33,785 nucleotides of DNA, taken from CAYSZB01 sp964435475. Its GTDB lineage: Bacteria; Chloroflexota; Anaerolineae; Anaerolineales; Anaerolineaceae. Below the pieces are notes generated by a model that was given only the letters and a program-made list of their open reading frames with translations, made no database searches and was not told where the DNA came from. The stretch spans positions 1-33,785 of the forward strand of contig CAYSZB010000023.1 in the NCBI GenBank assembly GCA_964435475.1, given 5' to 3'. A program made the translations under genes and the position numbers. The first letter of the stretch is position 1, and each line of letters starts with the position of its first letter. Positions 15,092-24,233 of the stretch are shown here, in pieces.

Positions 15092-16327
15092 ATGGACAAA
15101 CCCTCAAACCTGTTAAAGATCAAAGATGTCGCCGACCTGCTGGGCGTCACCACCCGCACTGTCTACCGCCGTATCTGGGCTGGCGAACTGCCAGCCACCA
15201 AGATCGGCGGTCTTTATTATGTCAGGCGCGCTGACCTGGAACTGATCCTTGAAGGCAGCGCCCCAAAGATCGCCTCCAGCCAACCCGCCGAACTGTTAAA
15301 ATGTGGCAGCTGCCTGCGCATCCTGCACTCAACCGACCAGGCGGCTGCCACCTGTGTCGACCCGGGGTGTTGTGCCCTGATCTGCCGCGATTGTGCCGCG
15401 CAGGGTAAAACCCTCTGCCGTATACACCAGGTTGATAGTGGGGGCAGGTGGGCGCAAGCCCAGGCCGATTACCGGGCAGGCAAACTTAGCCTTTTGGTGC
15501 GCAACAGCCAGGCCCGTTTGCGCGAAATGAACTACCTCAACCGCATCCACAGCCGCCTGGCACAGATCGAGACCTTGCTCTATCCGCTCTCGGGCGAACT
15601 GGTGACGATTTCTGACTGGGAGAGCCTCCTGGTGCGCGGGGATGAACGCGCCGAGGTGCTGCGCTTGAAAGGCAGTGTCCTGCTTAATTCACAGGACCTC
15701 TCTGAGATCCCGGTGAATGCCTGGTTGCGCTATACCGTCCCCGCGGGCAAGCAGCCAACTTCCCAGGTATTACAGATCCGGGTGCGAGTCCTGAGCCGCC
15801 TGCGGGCGATGGTCCAGGATGGCTTCGACACCGCGCCATATTCAGCAGAAGAACTGAGCCAGGTCCTGGTGCGGTTGAATGATGACCTTTCAGCCGACCA
15901 GTCCTTTCACATCCTGGTCCTGGCATCGCCCAGCGGGTGGGATGAAAAAGCCCGCCAGGTGGTCACGGGAACTCCCGGCAGGGGCAGCACGGCGGCCTTC
16001 AGCCATCCCCGCCTGCTGCTCTACCTGTATGACCTTGAATCGGATGAATTGATCTATCATGAAGCGGATGTGCGCTCAGGCCAATATGCCGAGATGTTCA
16101 AGCCCATCCTGTTGAGCGAAGAGGTCCGCGAGGTCAGCGCAGCGGTCACAGAGCATTTAAGCCAAAGCGGGCACAGCAGCCTGACCCTGGAAGATGCGCT
16201 CAAGATCCTGCCCTATCCTGCGCGGGTGATCCGCGAAAGCTTTTTTGAAATGGAAAAAAGTGGCCGATACCGGGTGGTGGAACTGCCCGACCTGGGTATC
16301 GCCATTCAACAAAAACAATTATTTTAG
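15092..16327 (+). CDS. excisionase-type HTH / zinc-finger protein, probable operon regulator
   Basis: A 411-residue protein. Residues 7-55 form an excisionase/MerR-like helix-turn-helix (IKDVADLLGVTTRTVYRRI, then a wing GGLYYVRRADLELIL). A cysteine-rich block at 71-112 (CxxC, paired C, CxxC, CxxH) resembles a B-box or double zinc finger. A helical stretch at about 120-170 follows, then a mixed alpha/beta domain of about 230 residues that I do not recognise. The ATG at 15092 is chosen because a good ribosome site (AGAAGG, GCAGGA) precedes it. The in-frame ATG at 15047 lies inside the operator array, before the expected transcription start. It is first in the operon and 20 bases before the ESCRT-III-like gene. 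Confidence 0.82.
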   Translation: MDKPSNLLKIKDVADLLGVTTRTVYRRIWAGELPATKIGGLYYVRRADLELILEGSAPKIASSQPAELLKCGSCLRILHSTDQAAATCVDPGCCALICRDCAAQGKTLCRIHQVDSGGRWAQAQADYRAGKLSLLVRNSQARLREMNYLNRIHSRLAQIETLLYPLSGELVTISDWESLLVRGDERAEVLRLKGSVLLNSQDLSEIPVNAWLRYTVPAGKQPTSQVLQIRVRVLSRLRAMVQDGFDTAPYSAEELSQVLVRLNDDLSADQSFHILVLASPSGWDEKARQVVTGTPGRGSTAAFSHPRLLLYLYDLESDELIYHEADVRSGQYAEMFKPILLSEEVREVSAAVTEHLSQSGHSSLTLEDALKILPYPARVIRESFFEMEKSGRYRVVELPDLGIAIQQKQLF

Positions 16328-16347
16328 ACTTTTGAAGGGAGTCAAAC

Positions 16348-17079
16348 ATGGCAAAGCAAGAAGAAAAGAAGAAATTTTCATTAAATGGCAAGGCGATCCT
16401 GGGTTATGGGCTGAAAGTGGTGCAGGACCTGTTGGGGTTGAGCGAAGAGACCGCAGTGAAAAAGGTCACACTGGATGACATCAAGATGGAAGATGCCCAG
16501 CGCGGCAAGATCCGCCTGGAGCATAAACAAAACTCCATCCTGTCTGAACTGCACACTGTGGAAACAGAAAAGCGGCGCCTGTTTACCGAAGGGGTGCAAA
16601 AAGCCGGGGTGCGCGAACAGAAGGTCCTGGCTTTAAAGATCAAGCAGTTGGATACACGTATGCGCAACCTCGACCGCATGCTGGAAGCGATCTTCATCCA
16701 GACTCGCGTGATCGACAGTTTCCTGCTGATCAAGGAACAGGAACAGATGAACCGCGAGATGGGCATGGAATCCATTTTTGGTGATATGGACATCACCGAA
16801 CTGATCACCTACATGGAAAAGGCCATGGTCGATGGGCAGTTGAATATGACCAAGTTGCGTGACCTGGCGGATGGTCTTGAAAAAACCAACTACATGGGCG
16901 AAGTTTTAGGAGCTGATGAGGATGTGATGGAGATCATGCGCCAGATGCAGTTGGCTCGTGAGGCGGCTGATCCCCAGGAAGCCATCGAAACCCATTATGC
17001 CGAGATGGATGAAAAACTGACCGAAAAAGCCCAACCCAGGCAGGATCTGGAAGACGATCTGCTGGATGAAGAACTCTAA
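16348..17079 (+). CDS. Snf7-like (ESCRT-III family) membrane-remodelling protein
   Basis: A 243-residue, almost fully helical protein with a basic N-terminus (MAKQEEKKK) and an acidic C-terminus. Residues about 50-135 look like the Snf7 alpha1/alpha2 hairpin: RLEHKQNSILSELHTVE, a short turn with FTEGVQKAG, then ALKIKQLDTRMRNLDRMLEA, IFIQTRVIDSF and LLIKEQEQM. Residues 146-205 fit the shorter alpha3-alpha5 helices (MDITELITYMEKA). The tail DLEDDLLDEEL has the leucine spacing of a MIT-interacting motif, though acidic where MIM1 has Arg. ESCRT-III proteins polymerise on membranes and are disassembled by Vps4; such an ATPase is the next gene, 25 bases on. PspA/Vipp1 is the alternative, but the partner favours the Snf7 branch. 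Confidence 0.72.
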   Translation: MAKQEEKKKFSLNGKAILGYGLKVVQDLLGLSEETAVKKVTLDDIKMEDAQRGKIRLEHKQNSILSELHTVETEKRRLFTEGVQKAGVREQKVLALKIKQLDTRMRNLDRMLEAIFIQTRVIDSFLLIKEQEQMNREMGMESIFGDMDITELITYMEKAMVDGQLNMTKLRDLADGLEKTNYMGEVLGADEDVMEIMRQMQLAREAADPQEAIETHYAEMDEKLTEKAQPRQDLEDDLLDEEL

Positions 17080-17104
17080 TCAATGATGATGGAAGGGCGG
17101 GATT

Positions 17105-18331
17105 ATGGCTGTTGATCTGAGCGGGTCAATTTTTACGCTGTACAAAGATGCCAGGAAGAGGGCGGATAACGCCAAGGAACGCGGTGCAAGCGAAGAGGCA
17201 GCCAAATACTATGCCACTGCTGCCCGTTGGATGCGCTCCTATGCTGACTGCACGCATGACCCGGGTATCCGCAAGGAACGTCTCGAAAGGGCAGATAAAC
17301 TGCTTGAAGCGTCTCGCGACCTTTACAAGCTGGAGGGCCGGCCAGTTCCCAGGCCGGTTGCCCCGGTCAAGGAAGGCAAGGTTCCCCCACAGGCTCAAAG
17401 TGACACTGCTGCGGGTGAGGATGACTATGAAGAAGAAGTGCTGACTCTCATCCACAAGAGCGATGTGCGCTGGCAGGATATTGGCGGTCTGGAGGATACC
17501 AAGGATTCCATTAAATCCGCCTACGCCCTGGCGCTGGCAAAGAAACCAGCCGGCGTGCAGGTGAGCAGCTGGCGCAACCTGCTGCTCTACGGTCCGCCTG
17601 GCACCGGCAAGACCCTGCTGGCAGCGGCCACCGCCGGTAACCTGGAAGCCACCTTCTTTAATGTCAAAGTAAGCAGCCTGCTTTCGAAATACTTTGGTGA
17701 GAGCACCAAACTGATCTCTGCACTGTACAGCGTGGCGCGCCGCCTGAGCCCGGCGGTCATCTTCCTGGATGAGTTTGAGTCCCTGACCCCTGCGCGTGGT
17801 TCTGGGGAAAGTGGTGCGGAACGGCGCATTGTTTCCACCCTGCTGGCCGAGCTGGACGGGCTGCAAGCCAAAGATGAGAGCGGGTTTGTCCTGACCATCT
17901 CTGCCACCAACCTGCCCTGGCTGCTGGACCTGGCCATCCTGAGCCGTTTCCAGCGCCGGATCTACGTGCCCCTGCCGGATGAAGCTGCCCGCAATGCAAT
18001 CCTCGATATCCATCTCACAAGGCGTGGGCACACAACGAAGATACCCATAACCGAGTTGGTCAGGCGTACGGAAGGCTTTGCTGGGCGGGAGGTTGAGCAA
18101 TTGTGCCTGATCGCCATCAATGCCATGATCAGGCGTGCCAACCCCTCCCTTCTCAAGATGGTCGATAAGGGGCTGACCTCCATTTCGGAATATGAGCTCA
18201 AGGTACAGCCTATCGCCGAGGAGGACTTCGCCCAGGGTTTTGCCCAGATCCGGCCTGTCTCTGACCAACTCCTGCTCACCCGCTATGAACGCTGGCAAAA
18301 TCATGTCATCAAGTCTGCCGAGGCTGACTAA
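17105..18331 (+). CDS. Vps4-like AAA ATPase with MIT-like N-terminal domain
   Basis: A 408-residue protein. Residues 1-78 are a three-helix unit like a MIT domain (EEAAKYYATAARWMRSYA, then KERLERADKLLEASRDLY). A linker leads to a single AAA module: VRWQDIGGLE at 121-130, Walker A GPPGTGKT 163-170, pore loop SKYFGES 194-200, Walker B VIFLDE 218-223, sensor SATN 266-269, and ILSRFQRRIYVPLPDE at 278-293, which closely follows the arginine-finger region of Vps4. The C-terminal DFAQGFAQIRP ... LLLTRYERW also matches the last helix of Vps4. Its role would be ATP-driven extraction of the ESCRT-III-like filaments made by the gene before it. Katanin/spastin-like meiotic-clade AAA is the same broad family. 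Confidence 0.85.
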   Translation: MAVDLSGSIFTLYKDARKRADNAKERGASEEAAKYYATAARWMRSYADCTHDPGIRKERLERADKLLEASRDLYKLEGRPVPRPVAPVKEGKVPPQAQSDTAAGEDDYEEEVLTLIHKSDVRWQDIGGLEDTKDSIKSAYALALAKKPAGVQVSSWRNLLLYGPPGTGKTLLAAATAGNLEATFFNVKVSSLLSKYFGESTKLISALYSVARRLSPAVIFLDEFESLTPARGSGESGAERRIVSTLLAELDGLQAKDESGFVLTISATNLPWLLDLAILSRFQRRIYVPLPDEAARNAILDIHLTRRGHTTKIPITELVRRTEGFAGREVEQLCLIAINAMIRRANPSLLKMVDKGLTSISEYELKVQPIAEEDFAQGFAQIRPVSDQLLLTRYERWQNHVIKSAEAD

Positions 18332-18445
18332 GGGACCGGGCACATATTTATGCATGAAAGAGTTTTGAAGGAAAAATTATCAAACTGATCAAGAACAAGT
18401 GCTCCTGGCAAGCAAAAGGACACGGGAAGGAAACCAAAAGAGCAC

Positions 18446-21235
18446 ATGGAAATTTTTTGTCCGAATGGACACCTGGTCTTGTCTGCCTCACAGTGCGATC
18501 AGTGTGGTTGGCAGAGGCCGCTGAGCGGTAAGATCGGTCAACCCGTATGGGGGCCGGTGGATATCCTCGCCGGGATGGGCGGTGAATCCAAGGAGCGCAT
18601 CGCTTCCTTTGCCCACCTGGGCGATACCCTGTTCATTGCCCCTCGCAGCAATGAGCTGGTTGCTGTCTCATTGATTGATGGCCGGGTTTTATGGCGCAAC
18701 GCGGTACAGGTCGGCAGGAAGGTGGTTGCCATTAGCCAGGAAGCAGGCAAGGTCATGGTGGTTTTCCAGGACACGCATTCCCTGGTGGATGGCGTGCTCC
18801 ATGGGTCGATTGACCTGCTTAACCCTGAAAACGGCCGCCTGGAAACGCTATGGACGGCGCCGAGCCATGATCTGACCCCACCTGTATTCTGGCACGACAG
18901 GATACTGGTCCGCACGGCAGAGTCGCGTCTTTATGCCTTGGACCGCTCCAACCCCGAAAATATTCTCTGGCATTTCGACTTGCAAACCTGGTGGGCAGCG
19001 CACCCCATCATTGCCGGTGGGACGATTGCCCTGGTTGATGGCAATGCCATGTATAACGATGGGCGCCTGGTTGGGATTGATGCACGGGACGGGACTGAAG
19101 TGTGGAAATATGCAATGGATGGTTTTCCACCCAGGCCTGCCTGTTCCGATGAGACGCAAATTTATGTCATGAATGGCAAGAAGATGCTTGTCGCATTGGA
19201 TAAAGATAGCGGCGGTGAAGTCTGGCGATCGCCGATCTCACATATCTACAGCCAGCTTGCAGTCTTCGATGGGCATCTATATCTGGCCTGCCGTGGAAGC
19301 AGCCATGTCGATGCTGTGGACCATTACAAGATCATTTCGATCGATACAGTGACAGGAGATTTGGAATGGCAGCAGCCGTTTCCCTCGCACCTGTGGTCTG
19401 CACCACTTGTCTGCCATGGCATGCTGTTAACCGCCGGTGATGATGGGGTTCTCAGGGCGTTCAATACCCAAAGTGGTGCGCCACTCTGGGAGTTTGCGCT
19501 GGGACACAAGGAAGATCCATTGCAGACCCAGGTCTACCCATTTGGTGATCAGGTGATCGTGGGAACCTATTTTGGCCAGCTGGCAGCTGTCACCATCCGT
19601 GAGCCTGAAGAAGAATGCCTGTCTCCGGATTGTTACATCCAGCAAGGCGAATGGCAAAAAGCAGCTGAGAGTTACGCCCTGCAAGTTGAATACAATAAGG
19701 CGGGGGAAATATATGCCAACAGGTTGGGGCTTGTGGATCATGCCATCAGGCTCTATGAGAAAGGTAAGAATTACAAAGCCGTTGGCAATCTGGCGTTACA
19801 GAACCAGAAACTGTCCATTGCCCTGGAGAATTATCGCAAGGCCAGTGATCCTGAAGGTGAAGCCAATACCCTCCTGGCGATGGGAAACAAGGAAGGCGCT
19901 GCCAGGGTATTTTACGAGAATGGCTATTCCACGCGGGCAGTGGAAATCTATCTTGAGATCGGTGATAATGATAATGCCTCCAAAATACTGCATGATCTGG
20001 GTGATCCATTGCAGGCAGCCCAAATATTGGAAAAGGATGGCAAGTTCAAGCTGGCAGCGATATATTTTAAAGAGGCTGGCAGGCTTGGTGACTATATCCG
20101 CCTGATCGTCAGGACGCCTATTGATCTACCTGAAGTTGAAAAGCTCAGGGCGTCCGGGGATTTTGAAACCGCTGCCCGCTGGCAGATGAGCAACCAGCAG
20201 TATGAAGGTGCTGCCCAGGATTTTCGCAAGGCAGGAAAGGAACGCGAGGAATTGGATGCTCTCCAGCATCTCCAGGAACAAATGTGTGAATCCACTGAAG
20301 CCTGGGTCTGGCAGCGCATTGCCGAATTAAGTGAAGGCCTGGGCGACTATGTCAGTGCAGCGGCTGCCTGGTATAAACTGGACCGGCTGGAAAATGCCGG
20401 GGAGGCCTACCTGATGTTGGCCAATAGCCTGGCATCCCGGGTTTCACCGGTCATCGAAAGCCTGCGACAGAAAGATAAGATTGAAATTGCGACCTGTTAC
20501 GAAAAGGCTGCCCAGGCGTTTGGATTGGCCGGGGGGTTTAAAGAAAAAGAAGAACGTTGTCGTTATAAAGCCCGTCAATATGGTCAGCAACCACAAGTGG
20601 TGATTTGGCAGGTGGAAAGCAGCAGTGGTTTTAGGGAAATGGAATGGAACATGCTCACCCTGACTGTACAAAACATCGGGTTTGGCCGGGCAGTGGAAGT
20701 GAAATTTGACATAGGCGAAAAGCGCTTTGAGGTCGATGAACATTCGCGGGCTTTCAAGTTTAATTTGAGCATGGGGAAGATGGTCTCCCAGGTTCTGAAC
20801 CTGCGTCCTTTGAAAGACCAGTATGGCGAATCCGTTCCACTGGATATCCATTGGTGTTGGAAAGATAGCAAGTACAATGAGTTTCGGGAAAGTGGCAGTG
20901 TTCCTGTCAAGGTCGTTCCACAAAGGGATCCTCAGTCTTCCGTGCCGATCATCTACCAATTTCAGAATGTTGAAAACCTTGTTACGGGAGGAACGCAGGT
21001 GAAGGGAGACCAGGTCAGTCATAAGGGTGATAGTGTGACTATCAACAAGAACGCTTCTGTCGGTGGCAAGGCTGGTATACAAGTTCAATCAGATGAAGGT
21101 GATCGCTTGCAAGTTAACAGCAATGTCCAAAAAGAAGATGCTCACCCTCTCTCAAAGCCTTGCCCAAACTGCGGCAGGGTGATCAGTTCGGAGGTCGGCA
21201 TCTGTCCCTTTTGTAAAAAAGAGATTCCTGATTAA
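18446..21235 (+). CDS. beta-propeller / alpha-solenoid protein with terminal zinc ribbons (coat-like)
   Basis: A 929-residue protein without signal peptide or membrane helix. A short zinc ribbon opens it (CPNGH ... CDQCGW, residues 4-22). Residues about 30-390 are PQQ/WD-type propeller blades (LVAVSLIDGRVLWRN, LYALDRSNPENILWHF, LVGIDARDGTEVWKY, LVALDKDSGGEVWRS, LRAFNTQSGAPLWEF). Residues about 395-690 are TPR-like helical repeats forming a solenoid (AGEIYANRLG, AVEIYLEIGDNDNA, AAIYFKEAGR). A beta-sandwich at about 705-840 resembles CARDB/Ig modules. A C-terminal ribbon CPNCG ... CPFC ends it. Propeller followed by solenoid is the architecture of eukaryotic vesicle coats; here it may be a scaffold. 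The gap before it is 114 bases. Confidence 0.85.
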   Translation: MEIFCPNGHLVLSASQCDQCGWQRPLSGKIGQPVWGPVDILAGMGGESKERIASFAHLGDTLFIAPRSNELVAVSLIDGRVLWRNAVQVGRKVVAISQEAGKVMVVFQDTHSLVDGVLHGSIDLLNPENGRLETLWTAPSHDLTPPVFWHDRILVRTAESRLYALDRSNPENILWHFDLQTWWAAHPIIAGGTIALVDGNAMYNDGRLVGIDARDGTEVWKYAMDGFPPRPACSDETQIYVMNGKKMLVALDKDSGGEVWRSPISHIYSQLAVFDGHLYLACRGSSHVDAVDHYKIISIDTVTGDLEWQQPFPSHLWSAPLVCHGMLLTAGDDGVLRAFNTQSGAPLWEFALGHKEDPLQTQVYPFGDQVIVGTYFGQLAAVTIREPEEECLSPDCYIQQGEWQKAAESYALQVEYNKAGEIYANRLGLVDHAIRLYEKGKNYKAVGNLALQNQKLSIALENYRKASDPEGEANTLLAMGNKEGAARVFYENGYSTRAVEIYLEIGDNDNASKILHDLGDPLQAAQILEKDGKFKLAAIYFKEAGRLGDYIRLIVRTPIDLPEVEKLRASGDFETAARWQMSNQQYEGAAQDFRKAGKEREELDALQHLQEQMCESTEAWVWQRIAELSEGLGDYVSAAAAWYKLDRLENAGEAYLMLANSLASRVSPVIESLRQKDKIEIATCYEKAAQAFGLAGGFKEKEERCRYKARQYGQQPQVVIWQVESSSGFREMEWNMLTLTVQNIGFGRAVEVKFDIGEKRFEVDEHSRAFKFNLSMGKMVSQVLNLRPLKDQYGESVPLDIHWCWKDSKYNEFRESGSVPVKVVPQRDPQSSVPIIYQFQNVENLVTGGTQVKGDQVSHKGDSVTINKNASVGGKAGIQVQSDEGDRLQVNSNVQKEDAHPLSKPCPNCGRVISSEVGICPFCKKEIPD

Positions 21236-21259
21236 ATACGAAGTTAAAGGATGAGAATT

Positions 21260-22591
21260 ATGAGTGATATTGATGAACGTATGAAGGCATATAAAGCATC
21301 CATGCAAAATATTGAGACTGGTCAGAAAGAAAGCCATACCAGGGTAATGCAGGAACTTGAGGCAATTTATAAAAAGAAACCAGGTTTGGTAATTGCACAT
21401 CAGGATATGCGCGCCTTGCAGACTTTCTCCTCAAGGCTGACAAACCTGGAAAAGCCGCAGGTTACGGCACAGGTCGATTTTAGCGGCGATGGCAGGTTGC
21501 GGGAACTGGATCGTCAATTTATAAGCGTTTTCAAACTCCAGGACTATATACCGACAAAACAACTGGCTTATCCCACGGTCTATTGTGAATCCCTGGAAGA
21601 GTTCTTCGCGCCCATTGTCCGCCAATATAGCCTGTCACCCGCCGCTAAGAAAGAATTGTTGGCCAGTTATATTGCCGATGCGCAAAAGAATGCCTCTCAG
21701 GGGGGTATTTATGGCTTTAACCTACCGGGGATTGGTTGTTATTTGAATGGCTGGCTTTTTGCTGCTCCCCATGGCATCCCGGCCCGCAAGGTGCTTGAAA
21801 CACCTGACCTGTTGAACAGGGTTCTGAAGACCACCGTCCATGAAAAGCTCGGGCATGGTTTCCTGGATGTTTACAGCAGCCTGGGACAGGTCAGTTCATC
21901 ATTGGGAACTTTCCGCAGGCGGTTGGCAGAAGAGTTTGGTCTTAAAACCGTAACAGACCCGGTGGATCGCGTCCGCCAGGAACAGGCCAATGTCCTCTCA
22001 GCCAATTTCATCCTGCTGCAGGAAGGTTGGGCAACCTGGATCGAGACATTTTTTGGTGCTCATGTCTTTTCTAGCGGAAGCCATCCAAGGCACAATCTGG
22101 AAGCCATCATGGGGGCCGTCGAGGCGATCCCTGCCGAATCTGAAGAGCAGAAAGAAATGCGCCAGGTCATATATACAGCCATTGGCATGCTGATCGACGA
22201 CCAGGTGTACTCTGCCGCGGACCTGATGCAAGCTGTGAATTTGGTCCATGCCATAAACCAGCCGCTTTCCACTTACTTTATGGAAAAACTGGGTCAGCCG
22301 CTGTGTTATGCACTGGGCGAAATGATCCTGATGAAAGCCGAACTCAACCTTGGCATTCGTTGTGTACCATTTGCAGCGCTCATTGCCGCGAATATCACAT
22401 TTGATCCCGAAAAGATCAGCCTCTCAGACATGCAAAAGCTCTTTGAGCGTTCAGCTGATCTTAATCCCGATGCCCGCATGGTCTTGATCAGTAAAATTAA
22501 GTTGCAGGAGCCCGGAAGCGTTTCTGAACTGGCTCTTCAGGTGGAAAACCTGCTCAGCCTGCAGGTGCCGGCTTACTTGAAAGTACGATAG
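21260..22591 (+). CDS. putative zinc metallopeptidase (HExxxH...EGWA type)
   Basis: A protein of about 443 residues. The first 70 are helical and polar. The core holds TTVHEKLGHGFL and, about 60 residues later, LLQEGWATWIE. This is the arrangement of gluzincin-like peptidases, where His-Glu and a second His bind zinc and the Glu of EGWA is the third ligand. The spacing HExxxH differs from the usual HExxH; the DUF885-type HExxPGH is another known deviation. No signal peptide or membrane helix is seen, so it should act in the cytoplasm, possibly on a phosphorylated or filament component. The ATG at 21260 is preferred over 21251 because AAAGGA stands eight bases before it. The predicted catalytic role is inferred. 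Confidence 0.7.
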   Translation: MSDIDERMKAYKASMQNIETGQKESHTRVMQELEAIYKKKPGLVIAHQDMRALQTFSSRLTNLEKPQVTAQVDFSGDGRLRELDRQFISVFKLQDYIPTKQLAYPTVYCESLEEFFAPIVRQYSLSPAAKKELLASYIADAQKNASQGGIYGFNLPGIGCYLNGWLFAAPHGIPARKVLETPDLLNRVLKTTVHEKLGHGFLDVYSSLGQVSSSLGTFRRRLAEEFGLKTVTDPVDRVRQEQANVLSANFILLQEGWATWIETFFGAHVFSSGSHPRHNLEAIMGAVEAIPAESEEQKEMRQVIYTAIGMLIDDQVYSAADLMQAVNLVHAINQPLSTYFMEKLGQPLCYALGEMILMKAELNLGIRCVPFAALIAANITFDPEKISLSDMQKLFERSADLNPDARMVLISKIKLQEPGSVSELALQVENLLSLQVPAYLKVR

Positions 22592-22609
22592 GCCAAGAAA
22601 AGGAGATAT

Positions 22610-24205
22610 ATGACCAAAAAAAATGATACCAGAGATTTCAGCCTGCCCCTGGCAGAGGCATTCCCGATCCATGCTTTAAAGGGATGGCTCAGCAAACACC
22701 TGGTTGTCCCGCCTGGTCGCCAGGGCATCGCCCTATTCCGCGATGGCAGGACGCAGTTCTTTCCTTCAGGTGAAAATCGGGTTATCACAGACCTCGACCG
22801 CTTAAAAGGATTGGGCGCGGGCTTTTGGGCGGGTTATCTGCCTTCAGGGACATTCCCCGTTATGCTGGCAGTCAATAACCTCTTATCAGGTGATGAACAG
22901 CTGCTCGATCTGAGCCTGCTCTGCTCAGCCAGGGTGTCTGATCCAGCACGCTTCTTCACGGATATGGTTATCCCCCGCCGTAAGGTATCAGGCAAAACAC
23001 TTCTGGTGGATGAACCTGAACTTTTTAAGTCCTTTGCTAACCTTGTGCACACTTACGCATCAATTGACCTGATTCAAGGGGACCTGGATGCTGACCTGAT
23101 CAATAAAGCACTTGCATTATTGAGCCCGGTCTTAAAGGCTCAAGGGTTAACCCTGGAAAACATCGATCTGGTAACCTGTTGGCGCCAGGAAGATCGCCTG
23201 CTGATCGATCAACAGGTTTATGAACTTGAACAGAAGAAGGCGGACCTGAAATTTGAACAGGAGCTTGCCCAGGCTGAAGCTGCCGGAAAATTGAATGAGT
23301 TCTTGAAAGCAAACGGTGTAAAGCTCAATGCCAGGCAAAAAGCAGAGACCCAGGCGAAGGCAGATCGGAAATCTCAAGGCCAGGTGATGGATAATTGGCT
23401 GGAAGGCAAAAAGAGCGTCGACCAGCCCGGGCGTAATTTCAGGGTGCATGCGTTGGTGGATAAGGTTCCACCACAGCAGGCAAAAGTTAAGAACAAGGTC
23501 CGCTGGTGGATCCCCAGGACCATATGGATCATTGCAGTCATCCTGATCGGTGTGGCGATGACCATTGCCATAACCATTTTTGCCGATCAAATGGGGTGGA
23601 AAGGCAAGGGGGAGATCTATTTCACGATTTGGGTGTTTGTCCTGGGAACCATTCTGGAGAGTGTGGCTGCTTTGTACAAGAATTGGGAAAAGCATTTTAA
23701 AAATGAGTTCGAGGTAGGTGCCCCGATCACCCTCGATCAGCTGCGCATCAAGGACCGGGCAACAGTTGATCGCATTGTGCGTGAACAGTGCCAGATGGAA
23801 CTGGGATTGCAGCGTGACATTCTCAATGAAACCCGCAGTCGTATCTACCAGGCGGGTCTGGTAGAACAGGCTTTGTTATTCCGCCGCATCGAAAAGAAGA
23901 TCGAGGATTACCAGGAAAAAGTTAAGGAAAAGAGTTTTGGCGTCGCGCCATACCTTTCCCCTGATATCACCCTCTCCAGGGAGACCTGGGCTTCTTATAT
24001 GGAAAATGATGAGTTGCTGCTGATCGAGGCGGGTAGGTTGACAGAAAAAGCGCAACGACTCCAGGCAAACTTTAACCAGGTCAGCGTCAATGATGATGTG
24101 TTAGCTGATTATGAAGTCAGTTTGGATGGCTTTTATAAATCTTTTGCGGTACGCGAAAGGGTACTTTTCTCAGGAAAAGTCAACCAGGATAAGAAAAAAT
24201 CATAA
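22610..24205 (+). CDS. SPFH/band-7-like membrane protein
   Basis: A 531-residue protein. Residues about 28-190 resemble an SPFH domain: LVVPPGRQGIALFRDGR, then a beta-rich part with LLDLSLLCSARVSDPARFF and the helix LDADLINKALALLSPVLKAQGLTLENIDL. A coiled coil at about 195-255 follows (ELEQKKADLKFEQELAQAEA). Two membrane helices lie at about 299-325 and 336-356, then a helical cytoplasmic C-terminus of 170 residues. SPFH proteins build membrane microdomain scaffolds. Here the membrane helices lie after the SPFH region, not before it as in most family members. It is 18 bases after the peptidase gene and 28 before a second SPFH gene, so the two may form a hetero-oligomer. AGGAGA precedes the ATG. 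Confidence 0.72.
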   Translation: MTKKNDTRDFSLPLAEAFPIHALKGWLSKHLVVPPGRQGIALFRDGRTQFFPSGENRVITDLDRLKGLGAGFWAGYLPSGTFPVMLAVNNLLSGDEQLLDLSLLCSARVSDPARFFTDMVIPRRKVSGKTLLVDEPELFKSFANLVHTYASIDLIQGDLDADLINKALALLSPVLKAQGLTLENIDLVTCWRQEDRLLIDQQVYELEQKKADLKFEQELAQAEAAGKLNEFLKANGVKLNARQKAETQAKADRKSQGQVMDNWLEGKKSVDQPGRNFRVHALVDKVPPQQAKVKNKVRWWIPRTIWIIAVILIGVAMTIAITIFADQMGWKGKGEIYFTIWVFVLGTILESVAALYKNWEKHFKNEFEVGAPITLDQLRIKDRATVDRIVREQCQMELGLQRDILNETRSRIYQAGLVEQALLFRRIEKKIEDYQEKVKEKSFGVAPYLSPDITLSRETWASYMENDELLLIEAGRLTEKAQRLQANFNQVSVNDDVLADYEVSLDGFYKSFAVRERVLFSGKVNQDKKKS

Positions 24206-24233
24206 ATAAGAAAACCATAACCGGAGGTATGAG

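Noticed and set aside
17126..18355. A 409-codon open frame on the minus strand opposite the AAA ATPase
   Set aside because: It is the antisense shadow of a gene with unmistakable Vps4-like motifs. The composition is typical of antisense frames and no domain is recognisable.
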